From the NCBI RefSeq assembly GCF_002014965.1, contig NZ_MUXT01000004.1, positions 138,428 through 202,427 of the forward strand: a DNA stretch of 64,000 bases. Direction: 5' to 3'. The position numbers were made by a program, and so were the translations under genes. Under the pieces are notes generated by a model. That model had not been told where the DNA came from. It saw only the letters and a list, made by a program, of their open reading frames with translations, and searched no databases. This stretch comes from Moraxella canis (GTDB lineage: Bacteria; Pseudomonadota; Gammaproteobacteria; Pseudomonadales; Moraxellaceae). Below, one piece after another: positions 20,839-31,378 of this stretch (within the stretch, counting starts at the first letter, position 1; every line of letters starts with the position of its first letter).

Positions 20839-23474
20839 CAAGCACCCGCCACAACAAAACTGATGAGTTTATTAGGTACGACGATCTCTTTTTTGATTTC
20901 GCCAGTCAGATATTTCGCCACGCCTTCAATATTCTTGGCTTCTCGGATAAGCTCGGCTTGATCTGTACCAGTGGCAACTTCCATCTTACCGCGTACTTTA
21001 CCATTAACCTGCACGACCATGGTGATGGTGTCGTTGATCAAAGCTGATTCATCCAAAGTTGGGAAAGCTTGGGTGTGCGCATCAATGTTGAGCGCCTGTA
21101 ATAAATACTCGCCAACGTGTGGAGCATACAAAGACAACATCGTCAATAATGCAACGATGGCTTCATGGCGCACCGCGATGTCATTATGATCGGTCGGCTT
21201 AAAGCTGGCAATTTCATTACAAAGCTCCATCAGGCTAGATACAGGCGTATTAAGCGCCATATGCTCGCCTAGGCTGACATCGATCTTGGCGATGGTCTCA
21301 TGGGTTTTGCGGCGTAGGTTTTTGGCATCTTTTGACAGAGCATCTTTATTAATTGTCAAATCAGTTGATTGACTATTTTCAATGGCTGACAAATGTTCGC
21401 CAACGGTGCGCCATACTTTTTTGACAAAATTATGCGGACCTTTGAGTGCGCTGTCTGACCATTCAAGCGTCTGATCGGCAGGCGCGGTGAACATCGTATA
21501 AAGACGAACTGTGTCCGCTCCGTATTGCTCAACGATATCCTGAGGATCGACGCCGTTGTTTTTGGACTTACTCATTTTTTCGATTTTACCGATCACCACA
21601 GGCTTACCATCAGCTTTTAAGGTGGCGCCTTCGATTTCGGTGCCGTTCATGACAAAGTCAATCTCGTGCGGGAAATAGTAAGTGGTGCTGCCGTCGCTAT
21701 TTGAGCGATAATAAGTGCCCGCCAATACCATGCCTTGAGCCAACAGATTGGCAAAGGGCTCATCTTTACTTACCAAGCCTTCATCACGCATCACTTTGTG
21801 GAAAAATCTTGCATAAAGCAAATGCAGTACCGCATGTTCAACACCGCCCACATACTGATCGACAGGCAGCCACTTATCGGCAGCGGCGCGCTCAATCATT
21901 TGGCTATCATCATGTGGTGACGCAAAACGCTGAGCGTACCAGCTTGATTCTACAAAGGTATCAAACGTGTCGGTTTCACGTTCGGCTGGCTGACCGCATT
22001 TTGGGCAAGTGGTGTGTAAAAATTCAGGCATATTTTTTAGGGGGTTGCCGCGCCCATCAGGGATGACATCGGTTGGTAGCACTACAGGCAAATCGGCTTC
22101 ATCCACAGGCACCGTGCCGCAGTATTCGCAGTTTACCATTGGAATTGGGCAGCCCCAATAGCGCTGACGACTCACGCCCCAGTCGCGCAGACGATACTGG
22201 GTGGTGGCTTGACCTAGGCCTTTTTCGGTGATGATGTCATGGACTTTGGTGACTGCATCGTCATAAGATAAGCCGTCCAAAATGCCTGAATTGATACAAA
22301 ATCCTGTCTTGTCGCTGTACCAATCTTGCCACTGGCTAGTACTGTAGTCGCTTGGTTTATCTTTAAAATCAATGACTTGTGGGATGGGCAGATTGTATTT
22401 ATTGGCAAATTCAAAATCACGCTCATCATGCGCAGGCACCGCCATGACAGCGCCAGAGCCATAGCTCATCAGGACATAGTTTGCTACCCATACTGGCACA
22501 TCGGCACCTGTGATGGGGTGTTTGGCGGTCAAGCCTGTGTCGATACCAACTTTTTCGGCTTTGGCGATGTCGGCTTCGGCGACCGAGCCTTGCTTACATT
22601 CTGCGCAGAATGCAGCAATGGCAGGGTTTTGTTTGGCGGCGTGCTGAGCAAGCGGATGTTCGGCTGCCACTGCCAAGTAACTGACGCCCATGATGGTATC
22701 AGGGCGCGTGGTAAAGACGCGCAAGACATCATCACAGCCATCAATTGAATAAGCAAAATCCAGCTCCATGCCTTGGCTTCGACCAATCCAATTTTGCTGC
22801 ATAGAAAGCACTTGCTTTGGCCAATGACCTTCCAAGGTCTTTAGGTCATCCAATAGCTCATCGGCATAATCGGTGATCTTAAAGTAGTACATCGGGATGT
22901 CGCGTTTTTCGACGATGGCACCCGAGCGCCAACCACGACCATCGACCACTTGCTCATTGGCAAGAACAGTATTATCCACAGGATCCCAGTTTACGGTGGC
23001 AAGTTTTTTATAGACCAAGCCTTTTTTATACAGCTGCAAAAACAGCCACTGCTCCCAGCGGTAATATTCAGGTGTACAAGTGGCAAATTCACGCGACCAG
23101 TCAATCGACAGCCCCAATGCCTTGAGCTGCTTACGCATACTGGCGATATTTTCAAAGGTCCATTTGGCAGGCGCAACTGCATTGGCGATGGCGGCATTTT
23201 CGGCAGGCAAGCCAAAAGCATCCCACCCCATCGGCTGCATCACATCATAGCCTTTTTGGCGATAATATCTGCTAAGCACATCGGTGATGGCGTAGTTGCG
23301 TACATGCCCCATGTGCAGCTTGCCGCTTGGGTAGGGGAACATCGAGAGCATGTAGCGAGTGGGCTTGTCGGTTTTCTCGTTATTGGTGTGATAGCGTTTG
23401 TCGCTTTCCCATTGGGCTTGTAATTGTTTTTCGATGGCGGAAAAATTGTAATCTTCTAAAGAAATTTGGCTCAT
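20838..23474 (-). CDS. leuS: Leucyl-tRNA synthetase
   Basis: Charges tRNA-Leu. ATG 23474 is preferred over the TTG four codons earlier because GGA lies at a good distance before it; it gives 878 residues. The class I signatures are PSGKLHMGHVRNY (HIGH region) and EKMSKSKNNGVDP (KMSKS). The CP1 editing domain, with its TTRPDTIMG and GTGAVMAVPAHDERD-like block, is present, and a zinc-type insert is visible as CEYCGTVP with CPKCGQP. First gene of the leuS-lptE-holA operon. Confidence 0.97.
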   Translation of the reverse strand: MSQISLEDYNFSAIEKQLQAQWESDKRYHTNNEKTDKPTRYMLSMFPYPSGKLHMGHVRNYAITDVLSRYYRQKGYDVMQPMGWDAFGLPAENAAIANAVAPAKWTFENIASMRKQLKALGLSIDWSREFATCTPEYYRWEQWLFLQLYKKGLVYKKLATVNWDPVDNTVLANEQVVDGRGWRSGAIVEKRDIPMYYFKITDYADELLDDLKTLEGHWPKQVLSMQQNWIGRSQGMELDFAYSIDGCDDVLRVFTTRPDTIMGVSYLAVAAEHPLAQHAAKQNPAIAAFCAECKQGSVAEADIAKAEKVGIDTGLTAKHPITGADVPVWVANYVLMSYGSGAVMAVPAHDERDFEFANKYNLPIPQVIDFKDKPSDYSTSQWQDWYSDKTGFCINSGILDGLSYDDAVTKVHDIITEKGLGQATTQYRLRDWGVSRQRYWGCPIPMVNCEYCGTVPVDEADLPVVLPTDVIPDGRGNPLKNMPEFLHTTCPKCGQPAERETDTFDTFVESSWYAQRFASPHDDSQMIERAAADKWLPVDQYVGGVEHAVLHLLYARFFHKVMRDEGLVSKDEPFANLLAQGMVLAGTYYRSNSDGSTTYYFPHEIDFVMNGTEIEGATLKADGKPVVIGKIEKMSKSKNNGVDPQDIVEQYGADTVRLYTMFTAPADQTLEWSDSALKGPHNFVKKVWRTVGEHLSAIENSQSTDLTINKDALSKDAKNLRRKTHETIAKIDVSLGEHMALNTPVSSLMELCNEIASFKPTDHNDIAVRHEAIVALLTMLSLYAPHVGEYLLQALNIDAHTQAFPTLDESALINDTITMVVQVNGKVRGKMEVATGTDQAELIREAKNIEGVAKYLTGEIKKEIVVPNKLISFVVAGA

Positions 23475-23593
23475 GTTGCTATCCAAAAAAGTGGAAAGTT
23501 AAGAAATAAACTTAGCTATTATACCCAAATTCGCTGATACTTTGCTATACTTTGATCACTTTAAATAAAAAACTTCATCAAGGAGATAGGCTC

Positions 23594-23947
23594 ATGACAA
23601 TCACCATTTATGGCATCAAAAATTGTAATACGATGAAAAAGGCTTTTGATCAATTAAACGCACTTGGCAAAGCGTATGAGTTTTTTGATTATAAAAAACA
23701 GCTGCTGACTTTGGATGAATTTGGTGAATTTGTGACACTCTTTGGTGATAAAGTCATCAATAAGCAAGGACTAACCTACCGAAAACTTGATGATGACGCC
23801 AAAGCGGTGCTCGGCAGTGGCGATGTGTCAGCGATGTATGAGATTGTCAAAACCAATCAAAGCATGATCAAGCGCCCAATCATTTTGGGTGGTGCCAAGC
23901 CAGTGATTGGATTTGATGATGCAGAATATGAGCAGGTGTTTGGGTAA
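23594..23947 (+). CDS. ArsC/Spx-family reductase (YffB-like)
   Basis: A 117-residue thioredoxin-fold protein of the ArsC family. AAGGAGAT eight bases before ATG 23594 decides the start; the frame is open further upstream. Cys11 lies in GIKNCNTMKKA, the YffB form of the motif with no second Cys. RPIILGG, the substrate-side block of the family, is at residues 95-101. YffB-type proteins are probably glutathione-dependent thiol reductases rather than true arsenate reductases; no ars genes are near, so arsenic resistance should not be assumed. Confidence 0.85.
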   Translation: MTITIYGIKNCNTMKKAFDQLNALGKAYEFFDYKKQLLTLDEFGEFVTLFGDKVINKQGLTYRKLDDDAKAVLGSGDVSAMYEIVKTNQSMIKRPIILGGAKPVIGFDDAEYEQVFG

Positions 23948-23993
23948 TACAGTAAGCAACCTAACTGACATTTTGAGTTGTTGAGAAAGCGAT

Positions 23994-25450
23994 ATGCAGG
24001 TACATATTTTAAATCAGTTAAAAATTTCTTTAGATAAAGATGATGATTTAGGAAAAATTCTTAAGAGTAAAGATTTTTATTTTCAGAAAGCTCAAGATGC
24101 ACTGATTAAGTTTCAAGAATTACCACTATCCAAAGATGAAGAATCTTTTTTATTCAATCATAAAAAAGATTATCAAAAGTTAAGGTATGAATTTGAGACC
24201 AATAGCAAATACAAGGAAGTTGGAAATCTGATTTTTGAGATCATTTCTTATTGTGATTATCACGCAAGAGATAAGGATAAATTGAATCAATATGATGATA
24301 ATCGTACACTTGCCAAAGCCTATGTTAGAATGCATTCTTGGGTTGAACATCTAATTTCATTCAAACTTGATAAGCAAAGTATATCATCTGTATCGGTGGA
24401 TAATGCCATCAGGTATTTATTGGATCCGATAAACAATTTTACAATATTGAGCGAAAATCATCGAAAGCAAATCTGTAAAGTGCTTCAAAAACCGTATGAT
24501 CCAACTAAATTTAACGAGTATCTTGTAGATTATTTTAATGCTATTGATATACCTGTTAAGCATCCTTACAATAAAAATTGGTCATCTCATTGCTTTGTTA
24601 TCAAATAAAAGATGAGTGGCAAAACGCATCTGCTAAAAATGATACCTGTTTTGAAGTTGAAAACTTAGAAAAGATACTCAAGTCCAAAAATCAGATTATC
24701 TTGCAAGGTCCGCCAGGTACAGGTAAGACAAGGCTTGCCAAAGCTTTGGCAGTCAGCTTATTAGCTTTAAAAGATATGGATGGTTTGAAAGATTCTCCAA
24801 ACTGCCAAATCATCCAATTTCATCCCAGTTATACTTATGAAGATTTTGTGCGTGGCATTGTCGCTGTGCCGCATGATAATGGCATCCAGTACCAAGCTCA
24901 AGATAAGATTTTGGCGAAGATGGCAGCGATGGCGGCAGCCAACCCAAGTCAAAATCATGTCCTAATCATTGATGAAATTAACCGCGCCAATTTGTCTGCC
25001 GTACTTGGCGAGCTGATTTATGCGCTTGAGTATCGCGGTGAGGCGGTCGAGTCGATGTATGAGGTCGATGGTAGCCGAACCATCATGCTGCCGCCAAATC
25101 TGTATGTGATTGGTACGATGAATACCGCTGATCGCAGCGTGGGTCATATTGATTATGCCATCCGTCGGCGATTTGCTTTTGTGGATGTCTTGCCGACCGA
25201 TTTATCTGACGAACTTGGTGATGAGTTTGCCAAGGCTTGCTATGACTCAGTCCAAAAGATTTTTGATGAAGAGACTTCAGGGGATTTTGACAAACGCGAT
25301 GTGCAGCTTGGACATGCTTACTTCATAACCGATAAGATGGATATTCAGACACGCCTAGATTATGAGATCAGGCCCATTTTATATGAATATCTCAAAGATG
25401 GTGTGCTAAAGCCATCCGCCAAACAAAAAATCGATGAGCTAACCGCTTAA
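23994..25450 (+). pseudogene. mcrB: McrB-type restriction ATPase, split by a frameshift
   Basis: Two overlapping frames together make one McrB. Frame one (23994-24608, 204 residues) is an N-terminal domain I do not recognise, presumably the DNA-recognition part. Frame two (open from 24575 to 25450) has Walker A GPPGTGKTRLAKALA, HPSYTYEDFVRG, Walker B IIDEINRANLSAVLGELIYALE and TMNTADRS, the AAA+ motor of methyl-directed restriction systems. Adding one A to AAAAA at 24573-24577 joins them smoothly. The N-terminal part is plainly AT-richer than the motor part, which suggests a swapped specificity domain. Either a true decayed gene, two separately translated chains, or an assembly error; McrC behind it is broken in the same way. 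Confidence 0.75.
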
Positions 25451-25489
25451 TGGCGCTGCCAATGAGTTTACAACTTAAAATACTTGGAT

Positions 25490-26865
25490 ATGATAAAAAT
25501 TCGTCTAAGAGAACATGAGCTAGTAACAATTGGCTCAAAAATCGTATCTACCGACTATGCGCTGCCGTCAGAGATTTACGAATCTTTGAGCGTGGCTAAG
25601 CCTAGGCGAATTTTTGCAAATGTCAGCCCATTTAGCCTGACTAAGGATGATGACAAGGGCGTTTATCACCTGCAAGCGGGTTATTATATCGGTGCAGATT
25701 GGCTTGTCGAAAATGGCGCCTTTGTCTATGTTGAGCCTAAGATCAATATTGGGCGCATCCACCACTTTGAAAAAGCGGTGGAGCAATTGGGTGATGCAGA
25801 TCCGCCCACTCAAGATTCATCAAGCCAGGCGATGTTTTATGAAGTGGATATCATAAAAATGCTGACAAAGATCTGTGAAGAACCCGAAGCGGTCAAGCAT
25901 ATCGATTCGCTATTGTTCATTGATTGGCACAGTCCGCAGATAGAGCTTGAACAAAAATCAGACATTTTGACGCCATTTTTGATCGCGCAGTTTTTGGGCG
26001 TGCTCAAAAATATCGTCAAAAAGGCTTAAAAAAATCCTATCATCAAACCCAAGAAAATCTGAGCGGTAAAATGAAAGGCAGGCTTTTGGTTGCCAAGCAC
26101 ATCCAAAACAATGTGATCAAAAATCATATGATCAAAAATTTGTGCGAATATCCTGCTTTTGACATCAATATTCCTGAAAATCAGTTTTTGAAGTATGTTT
26201 TAAGGGTTTGTGATCGCTACCTTGAGGGTATCGGCAGTGCGTCTGGCAGCCAAGACATGCGGCAATTATTGAATTTTTGCCGAGCGGCTTTTGAGCAGGT
26301 GAGCGACCAAATCAAGGTCAAGATCCCAAAACATCGTCGGCAAAATGCCTTTTTTAAAGATTATCAGCAAGCGATCGAATTGGGTGAATGTATTTTAAAG
26401 CGTTTTGGGTATCAGCCATCGGTCGATGAGGCACATCAAAAGACGCCGCCGTTTTGGATTGATATGCCCAAGTTATTTGAGCTGTATGTGTACACTAAGA
26501 TGCTAAAAACTCATCAATCTGCCAAGCTGATTTATCAGTTTGGCACGTATGGCAATGTCTTGGATTTTTTGATCGCTGATGGCGAGCATTCACTGATTAT
26601 TGATGCTAAATATAAATTAAAATACCATCATAGCCTGATCCACCAAGACATTCGCCAAGTGTGTGGCTATGCGCGGCTAAATAAAGTGCGCCAAATAGCC
26701 AAAGTGTCAGACGATCAGCACATACGGTGTTTGATCATTTATCCTGTCATTGATTCATCAAAAAGTCAGCTTGATTTGAGTGATCAGACGCCAATTCATG
26801 GCTATTATAAAGTCTTTAAATTGGGCTTGGCTTTACCAATCACGCCTAAGGTTTTGCCTGCTTAG
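25490..26865 (+). pseudogene. mcrC: McrC-type nuclease subunit, split by a frameshift
   Basis: Two frames in tandem. The first (to the TAA at 26027-26029) is the N-terminal McrC region that engages McrB. The second has an ATG at 26071 but is open from further upstream, and reads GLKKSYHQTQENLSGK before RLLVAKHIQNNVIKN; it carries the PD-(D/E)xK nuclease core, VLDFLIADG with LIIDAKYK. The break is at AAAAAGGCTTAA: one extra G would join the frames into KKGLKKSY, matching the family's arrangement. Start ATG 25490 is tentative (TTG 25484 is possible). With McrB also broken, the system is most likely inactive as read. Confidence 0.75.
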
Positions 26866-26894
26866 ATGTGATTGGTAAATGTTAAAGTGATGGC

Positions 26895-28076
<1,182 letters not shown>

Positions 28077-28162
28077 TCAAAACCGATTATTTTATCATAA
28101 AACTTACTTTGATAACATGGACTTGTTATGAATTTGTTGGGCTTAGTGGTCAGTATATTTAC

Positions 28163-29245
28163 CTATCTTGATGATGTTTGTCGTTCAAGAAACATCGCAT
28201 CACCATAGCTGAAGAATCGATACTGATGTTCGATGGCATGATTATAAGCATCTTTGATGGCTTGGGTGCCGGCAAATGCTGAGACCAGCATGAGTAGCGT
28301 CGATTTGGGCAGGTGAAAATTGGTAATCAAACAGTCCACCACGCCAAACTCATACGGGGGATAAATAAAAATTTGGGTATCGCCTGAAAACTCGACCAAT
28401 TCACCGTCTATTCGATGTAGATGCGCTGTCTCAAGCGTCCGTGTCACCGTCGTCCCCACGGCGACGATGCGACCGCCCGCTACTTTTGTGGCATTAATCA
28501 GCGCTGCGGTAGGGGTAGGCAGATGGGCGTACTCAGCATGCATGATGTGGTCGGTTAAGTTATCCACCTTAACCGGAGCAAAAGTGCCAGAACCGACATG
28601 CAAAGTCACAAAAGCAATTTGAACGCCTTTTTGTCTAAGCTGTGTGAGCAGCGCCTCATCAAAATGCAAGCTCGCTGTGGGCGCTGCGACACTGGCAGAT
28701 TTGTCAGGATCATGGAATACAGTCTGATATCGCTCGTCATCTTTTTCGTCAGCTTTTCGCTCAAAATAAGGCGGAATGGGCATTTGACCGTATTTATCCA
28801 GATCAGCCAAAATGGGCGACTCAAAGCTTAAAATAAATAAATTGTCTTGGCGACCCATCACGGTGGCACGCATTTGATCGTCGGCAAGGCTCAGCACCTG
28901 ACCTGCTTTTGGTGAACGGCTTGAGCGCACATGGCACAAGGCTTGATTGGCAGGCGCGCCAGCCTCATCGGGCAAAATACGCTCAACCAGCACCTCAACT
29001 GCACCGCCTGTTTGCTTTTGACCATGCAGGCGAGCTTTGATGACCTTGGTGTCATTGAGCACCAACAAATCACCAGGGTTTAATAACTTAATCAGATCGC
29101 CAAAATGCAGATCTTGGCAGGTGCGATCACTGACATGTAACAGGCGGGAGCTGGTACGATTTTCTAAAGGATAGCGCGCGATCAAAGATTCTGGCAGGTG
29201 ATAATCATAGTCGCTGAGTAAAAGGGGCTTTGTTTGCTGTGTCAT
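28163..29245 (-). CDS. queA: S-adenosylmethionine:tRNA ribosyltransferase-isomerase
   Basis: Adds the epoxycyclopentane ring to preQ1 in tRNA using the ribosyl part of S-adenosylmethionine, the step after tgt. The 360-residue protein contains the conserved LPESLIARYPLENRTSSRLL start, NDTKVIKARLHGQK, the long block TLHVGSGTFAPVKVDNLTDH and the end FRFFSYGDAMF in slightly changed form. Clustering with tgt is typical. Confidence 0.96.
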   Translation of the reverse strand: MTQQTKPLLLSDYDYHLPESLIARYPLENRTSSRLLHVSDRTCQDLHFGDLIKLLNPGDLLVLNDTKVIKARLHGQKQTGGAVEVLVERILPDEAGAPANQALCHVRSSRSPKAGQVLSLADDQMRATVMGRQDNLFILSFESPILADLDKYGQMPIPPYFERKADEKDDERYQTVFHDPDKSASVAAPTASLHFDEALLTQLRQKGVQIAFVTLHVGSGTFAPVKVDNLTDHIMHAEYAHLPTPTAALINATKVAGGRIVAVGTTVTRTLETAHLHRIDGELVEFSGDTQIFIYPPYEFGVVDCLITNFHLPKSTLLMLVSAFAGTQAIKDAYNHAIEHQYRFFSYGDAMFLERQTSSR

Positions 29246-29391
29246 GGCTTAGGGGGTAATAATTAGTCAATGCGCATTTTAACAAACTTTGAGCATATTC
29301 TCTAGCGGCTGATTAAGCATAAGGACTGTCTGCGTGATGGCTGCTTGACTTTATGCCACACTATAACTGTGCTAAAATGCCCCAGTGATCA

Positions 29392-29407
29392 GATAATAAT
29401 AGTTATC
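29392..29407 (+). promoter_or_regulatory. Candidate metal-regulator box before mrp
   Basis: GATAATAATAGTTATC, an inverted repeat GATAA-N6-TTATC, partly fits the Fur consensus. It lies just after a TAAAAT -10-like element (29373-29378) and 40 bases before the mrp start. Weak evidence. Confidence 0.3.
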
Positions 29408-29448
29408 AAAAAGTGATTTAATTAATAAAGCCAGTATGGCGGTGACAT

Positions 29449-30645
29449 ATGTTTGAATTATTTAAAAAGAAAAAACCAACCTCCAGCGCCGTGCAAGCGG
29501 TCATTGATGACATGACGCTCTACGGACACCCTTTTACAAAATATATTGAAAAAATGAATCTGACCGATGGCAAGGTGTTGGATCTACAAATGCGCATTGC
29601 AGAATCTGATGATACCGCTGAGCTTGAGCAGCAGTATCACACACTTCAAAAGCGGCTATACCCGCTGGGCATCGAGGAGGTGAATATCAATGTGACTGTC
29701 ACCTCAAAGGATGGCAGCTTGGCTAATACCCATGACCACACCGCGCAGCCTAATCTGGTAAAAACCCATCACCCCACCAAAAACGCCGATACCATCCCCG
29801 CTCACCATGATGAGCCTGCACCTACGAAGGCGGCAACTAAGCAGTCGCAGCTGAGTGCCCATCCGCGCATCAAGCATATCATCGCAGTGGCTTCGGGTAA
29901 GGGCGGCGTCGGTAAATCAACCACGACAGTGAATTTGGCATTAGCACTTCAAAAGATGGGTAAGCGCGTCGGTATCTTAGATGCTGATATTTATGGACCG
30001 TCGATTCCGACCATGCTGGGCGTAGCCTCGGCAAAACCTGAAGTTGAAAATGATCAATTTATACCTATCGATGCCCATGGCTTAGCCGTACTTTCGATTG
30101 GTAATTTGATCGAAGCTGAAAATACACCGATTGCATGGCGGGGCATTAAGGCCACTGGCGCACTGATGCAGCTATACAATCAAACCAACTGGCCGCAGCT
30201 GGATTATTTGCTCATTGATATGCCGCCGGGTACGGGCGATATTCAGCTGACACTGGCACAGCGCATTCCTTTGACGGGCGCGGTTGTCGTCACGACGCCG
30301 CAGCATATTGCACTGCTGGATGCCAAAAAGGGCGTGGAGATGTTTCGTAAAACAGACATTGCCGTTTTGGGCATTATAGAAAATATGGCGCTGCACACTT
30401 GTTCAAATTGTGGTCATACCGAGGCGATTTTTGGCGTTGGCGGCGGTGATGAAATGGCAAAAGCCTATGGCGTGCCTTTGCTTGGACAATTGCCACTGGA
30501 CGCCGCTATCCGCGCGGCGATGGATAATGGTAACACAGATGAGCTGACTGGTGCTGATTTTTCTCGGCACTATGAGCATATCGCCAAGCTGCTTGACGAG
30601 CGCGCAGGACAATTTACCAAAAAGTCCAGTGAGCGATTTTTTTAA
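29449..30645 (+). CDS. mrp: Mrp/ApbC-type iron-sulfur cluster carrier ATPase
   Basis: P-loop NTPase that carries Fe-S clusters to apoproteins. The deviant Walker A is GKGGVGKST (residues 150-158), with the family block DADIYGPSIPTMLG and the cluster-binding CxxC in HTCSNCGHTE. Residues 1-95 are related to the MIP18/DUF59 domain, and a linker rich in His, Thr and Pro (95-135) joins it to the motor. The N-terminal part is divergent, starting MFELFKKKKP. The gene diverges from queA and ends at an unusually long hairpin. Confidence 0.92.
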   Translation: MFELFKKKKPTSSAVQAVIDDMTLYGHPFTKYIEKMNLTDGKVLDLQMRIAESDDTAELEQQYHTLQKRLYPLGIEEVNINVTVTSKDGSLANTHDHTAQPNLVKTHHPTKNADTIPAHHDEPAPTKAATKQSQLSAHPRIKHIIAVASGKGGVGKSTTTVNLALALQKMGKRVGILDADIYGPSIPTMLGVASAKPEVENDQFIPIDAHGLAVLSIGNLIEAENTPIAWRGIKATGALMQLYNQTNWPQLDYLLIDMPPGTGDIQLTLAQRIPLTGAVVVTTPQHIALLDAKKGVEMFRKTDIAVLGIIENMALHTCSNCGHTEAIFGVGGGDEMAKAYGVPLLGQLPLDAAIRAAMDNGNTDELTGADFSRHYEHIAKLLDERAGQFTKKSSERFF

Positions 30646-30681
30646 TCCAAATAATCCAAAGTATGAGCTTGGCGGTTATTA

Positions 30682-30724
30682 ACCAATCAAAAAGATGCTT
30701 GTGATAAGCATCTTTTTGATTGGT
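30682..30724. terminator. Long perfect hairpin between mrp and a membrane protein
   Basis: Two arms of 19 bases, ACCAATCAAAAAGATGCTT and its exact complement, with a five-base loop GTGAT. The AAAAA/TTTTT inside the arms gives a T run in both directions, so it can serve the convergent genes mrp and the one ending at 30729. Confidence 0.8.
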
Positions 30725-30728
30725 GAAA

Positions 30729-31187
30729 TTATGGGCAAAGGGCGTTAATGATGTTTTGATTGGTGGTGTCATCAAACGCCAAAGTGGGATTGGTACAATC
30801 AACAGAAATACCAAGCGGATGCGCTGCTGCACGGCGTTCAAAAAAATACAGTGTGCTGTGTTTGATGGCTGGATTATTGGCATCTGTCTGAGTATTGCCC
30901 TTATCTAGTACCACGAACTGAAAAACTTGTGGTTTGACATACGACCATGGACGAAACCAGGTGGTTTTTTCTACTTTGGCGACGACAACGCTTTGGTCGG
31001 GCAGTTTGGCGATGGTATCATTTGCCCAAGTATATTCGGTATATACCTGAAAGCCGATCATCCCCAATCCTGCAGCCGCAGGTACGATCCATTTTGGCGT
31101 GCGCTTATAAAACAAGCGTATCGGCATGACAAGACCTGCTAATAAAAAGCCGCTAAAGATGGTCGCCAAAATTTCCCAAAACATCAT
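30729..31187 (-). CDS. Uncharacterised small membrane protein
   Basis: A 152-residue protein that I do not recognise. Two hydrophobic segments at the N-terminus (about residues 6-24 and 33-49) are followed by a soluble region with one Cys at mid-C-terminal position (VDCTNP) and a Cys-Pro end. AAGGATAT precedes a double ATG, so translation may begin at 31187 or 31184. It stands alone between mrp and the symporter operon. The repeated V-K-V/W pattern suggests a small beta-rich periplasmic domain. Confidence 0.7.
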   Translation of the reverse strand: MMFWEILATIFSGFLLAGLVMPIRLFYKRTPKWIVPAAAGLGMIGFQVYTEYTWANDTIAKLPDQSVVVAKVEKTTWFRPWSYVKPQVFQFVVLDKGNTQTDANNPAIKHSTLYFFERRAAAHPLGISVDCTNPTLAFDDTTNQNIINALCP

Positions 31188-31330
31188 GGTTGGTATATCC
31201 TTTATGCCTGTATAAAATATGTAATTTTATGTAGTAAAATATTATGAATAAGTATTATAGACAACTACGAATCAAAATGCCATAAAAATTATCATAATAT
31301 GACAACGATAGCCAGTACTTCTAACTCAAT

Positions 31331-31366
31331 TAAAAAATCGCCCAGGACTCTGAGCGATTTTTTTTG
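31331..31366 (-). terminator. Terminator of the symporter operon
   Basis: AAAAAATCGC and GCGATTTTTTT arms flank a short inner stem; T run on the minus strand right after the symporter stop codon. Confidence 0.75.
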
Positions 31367-31378
31367 TGGAGGGGTGGA

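Noticed and set aside
21701..23423. Long plus-strand frames (up to 157 codons) opposite leuS
   Set aside because: They mirror codon bias of leuS and show no signal, domain or ribosome site.
23594..23947. Arsenate reductase for arsenic resistance
   Set aside because: The active site has one Cys in the YffB context and no ars genes are near.
26014..26030. Programmed -1 ribosomal frameshift in mcrC
   Set aside because: The heptamer is C AAA AAG rather than A AAA AAG and no strong hairpin lies just downstream; mcrB is also broken, so a lesion is simpler. Kept only as an alternative.
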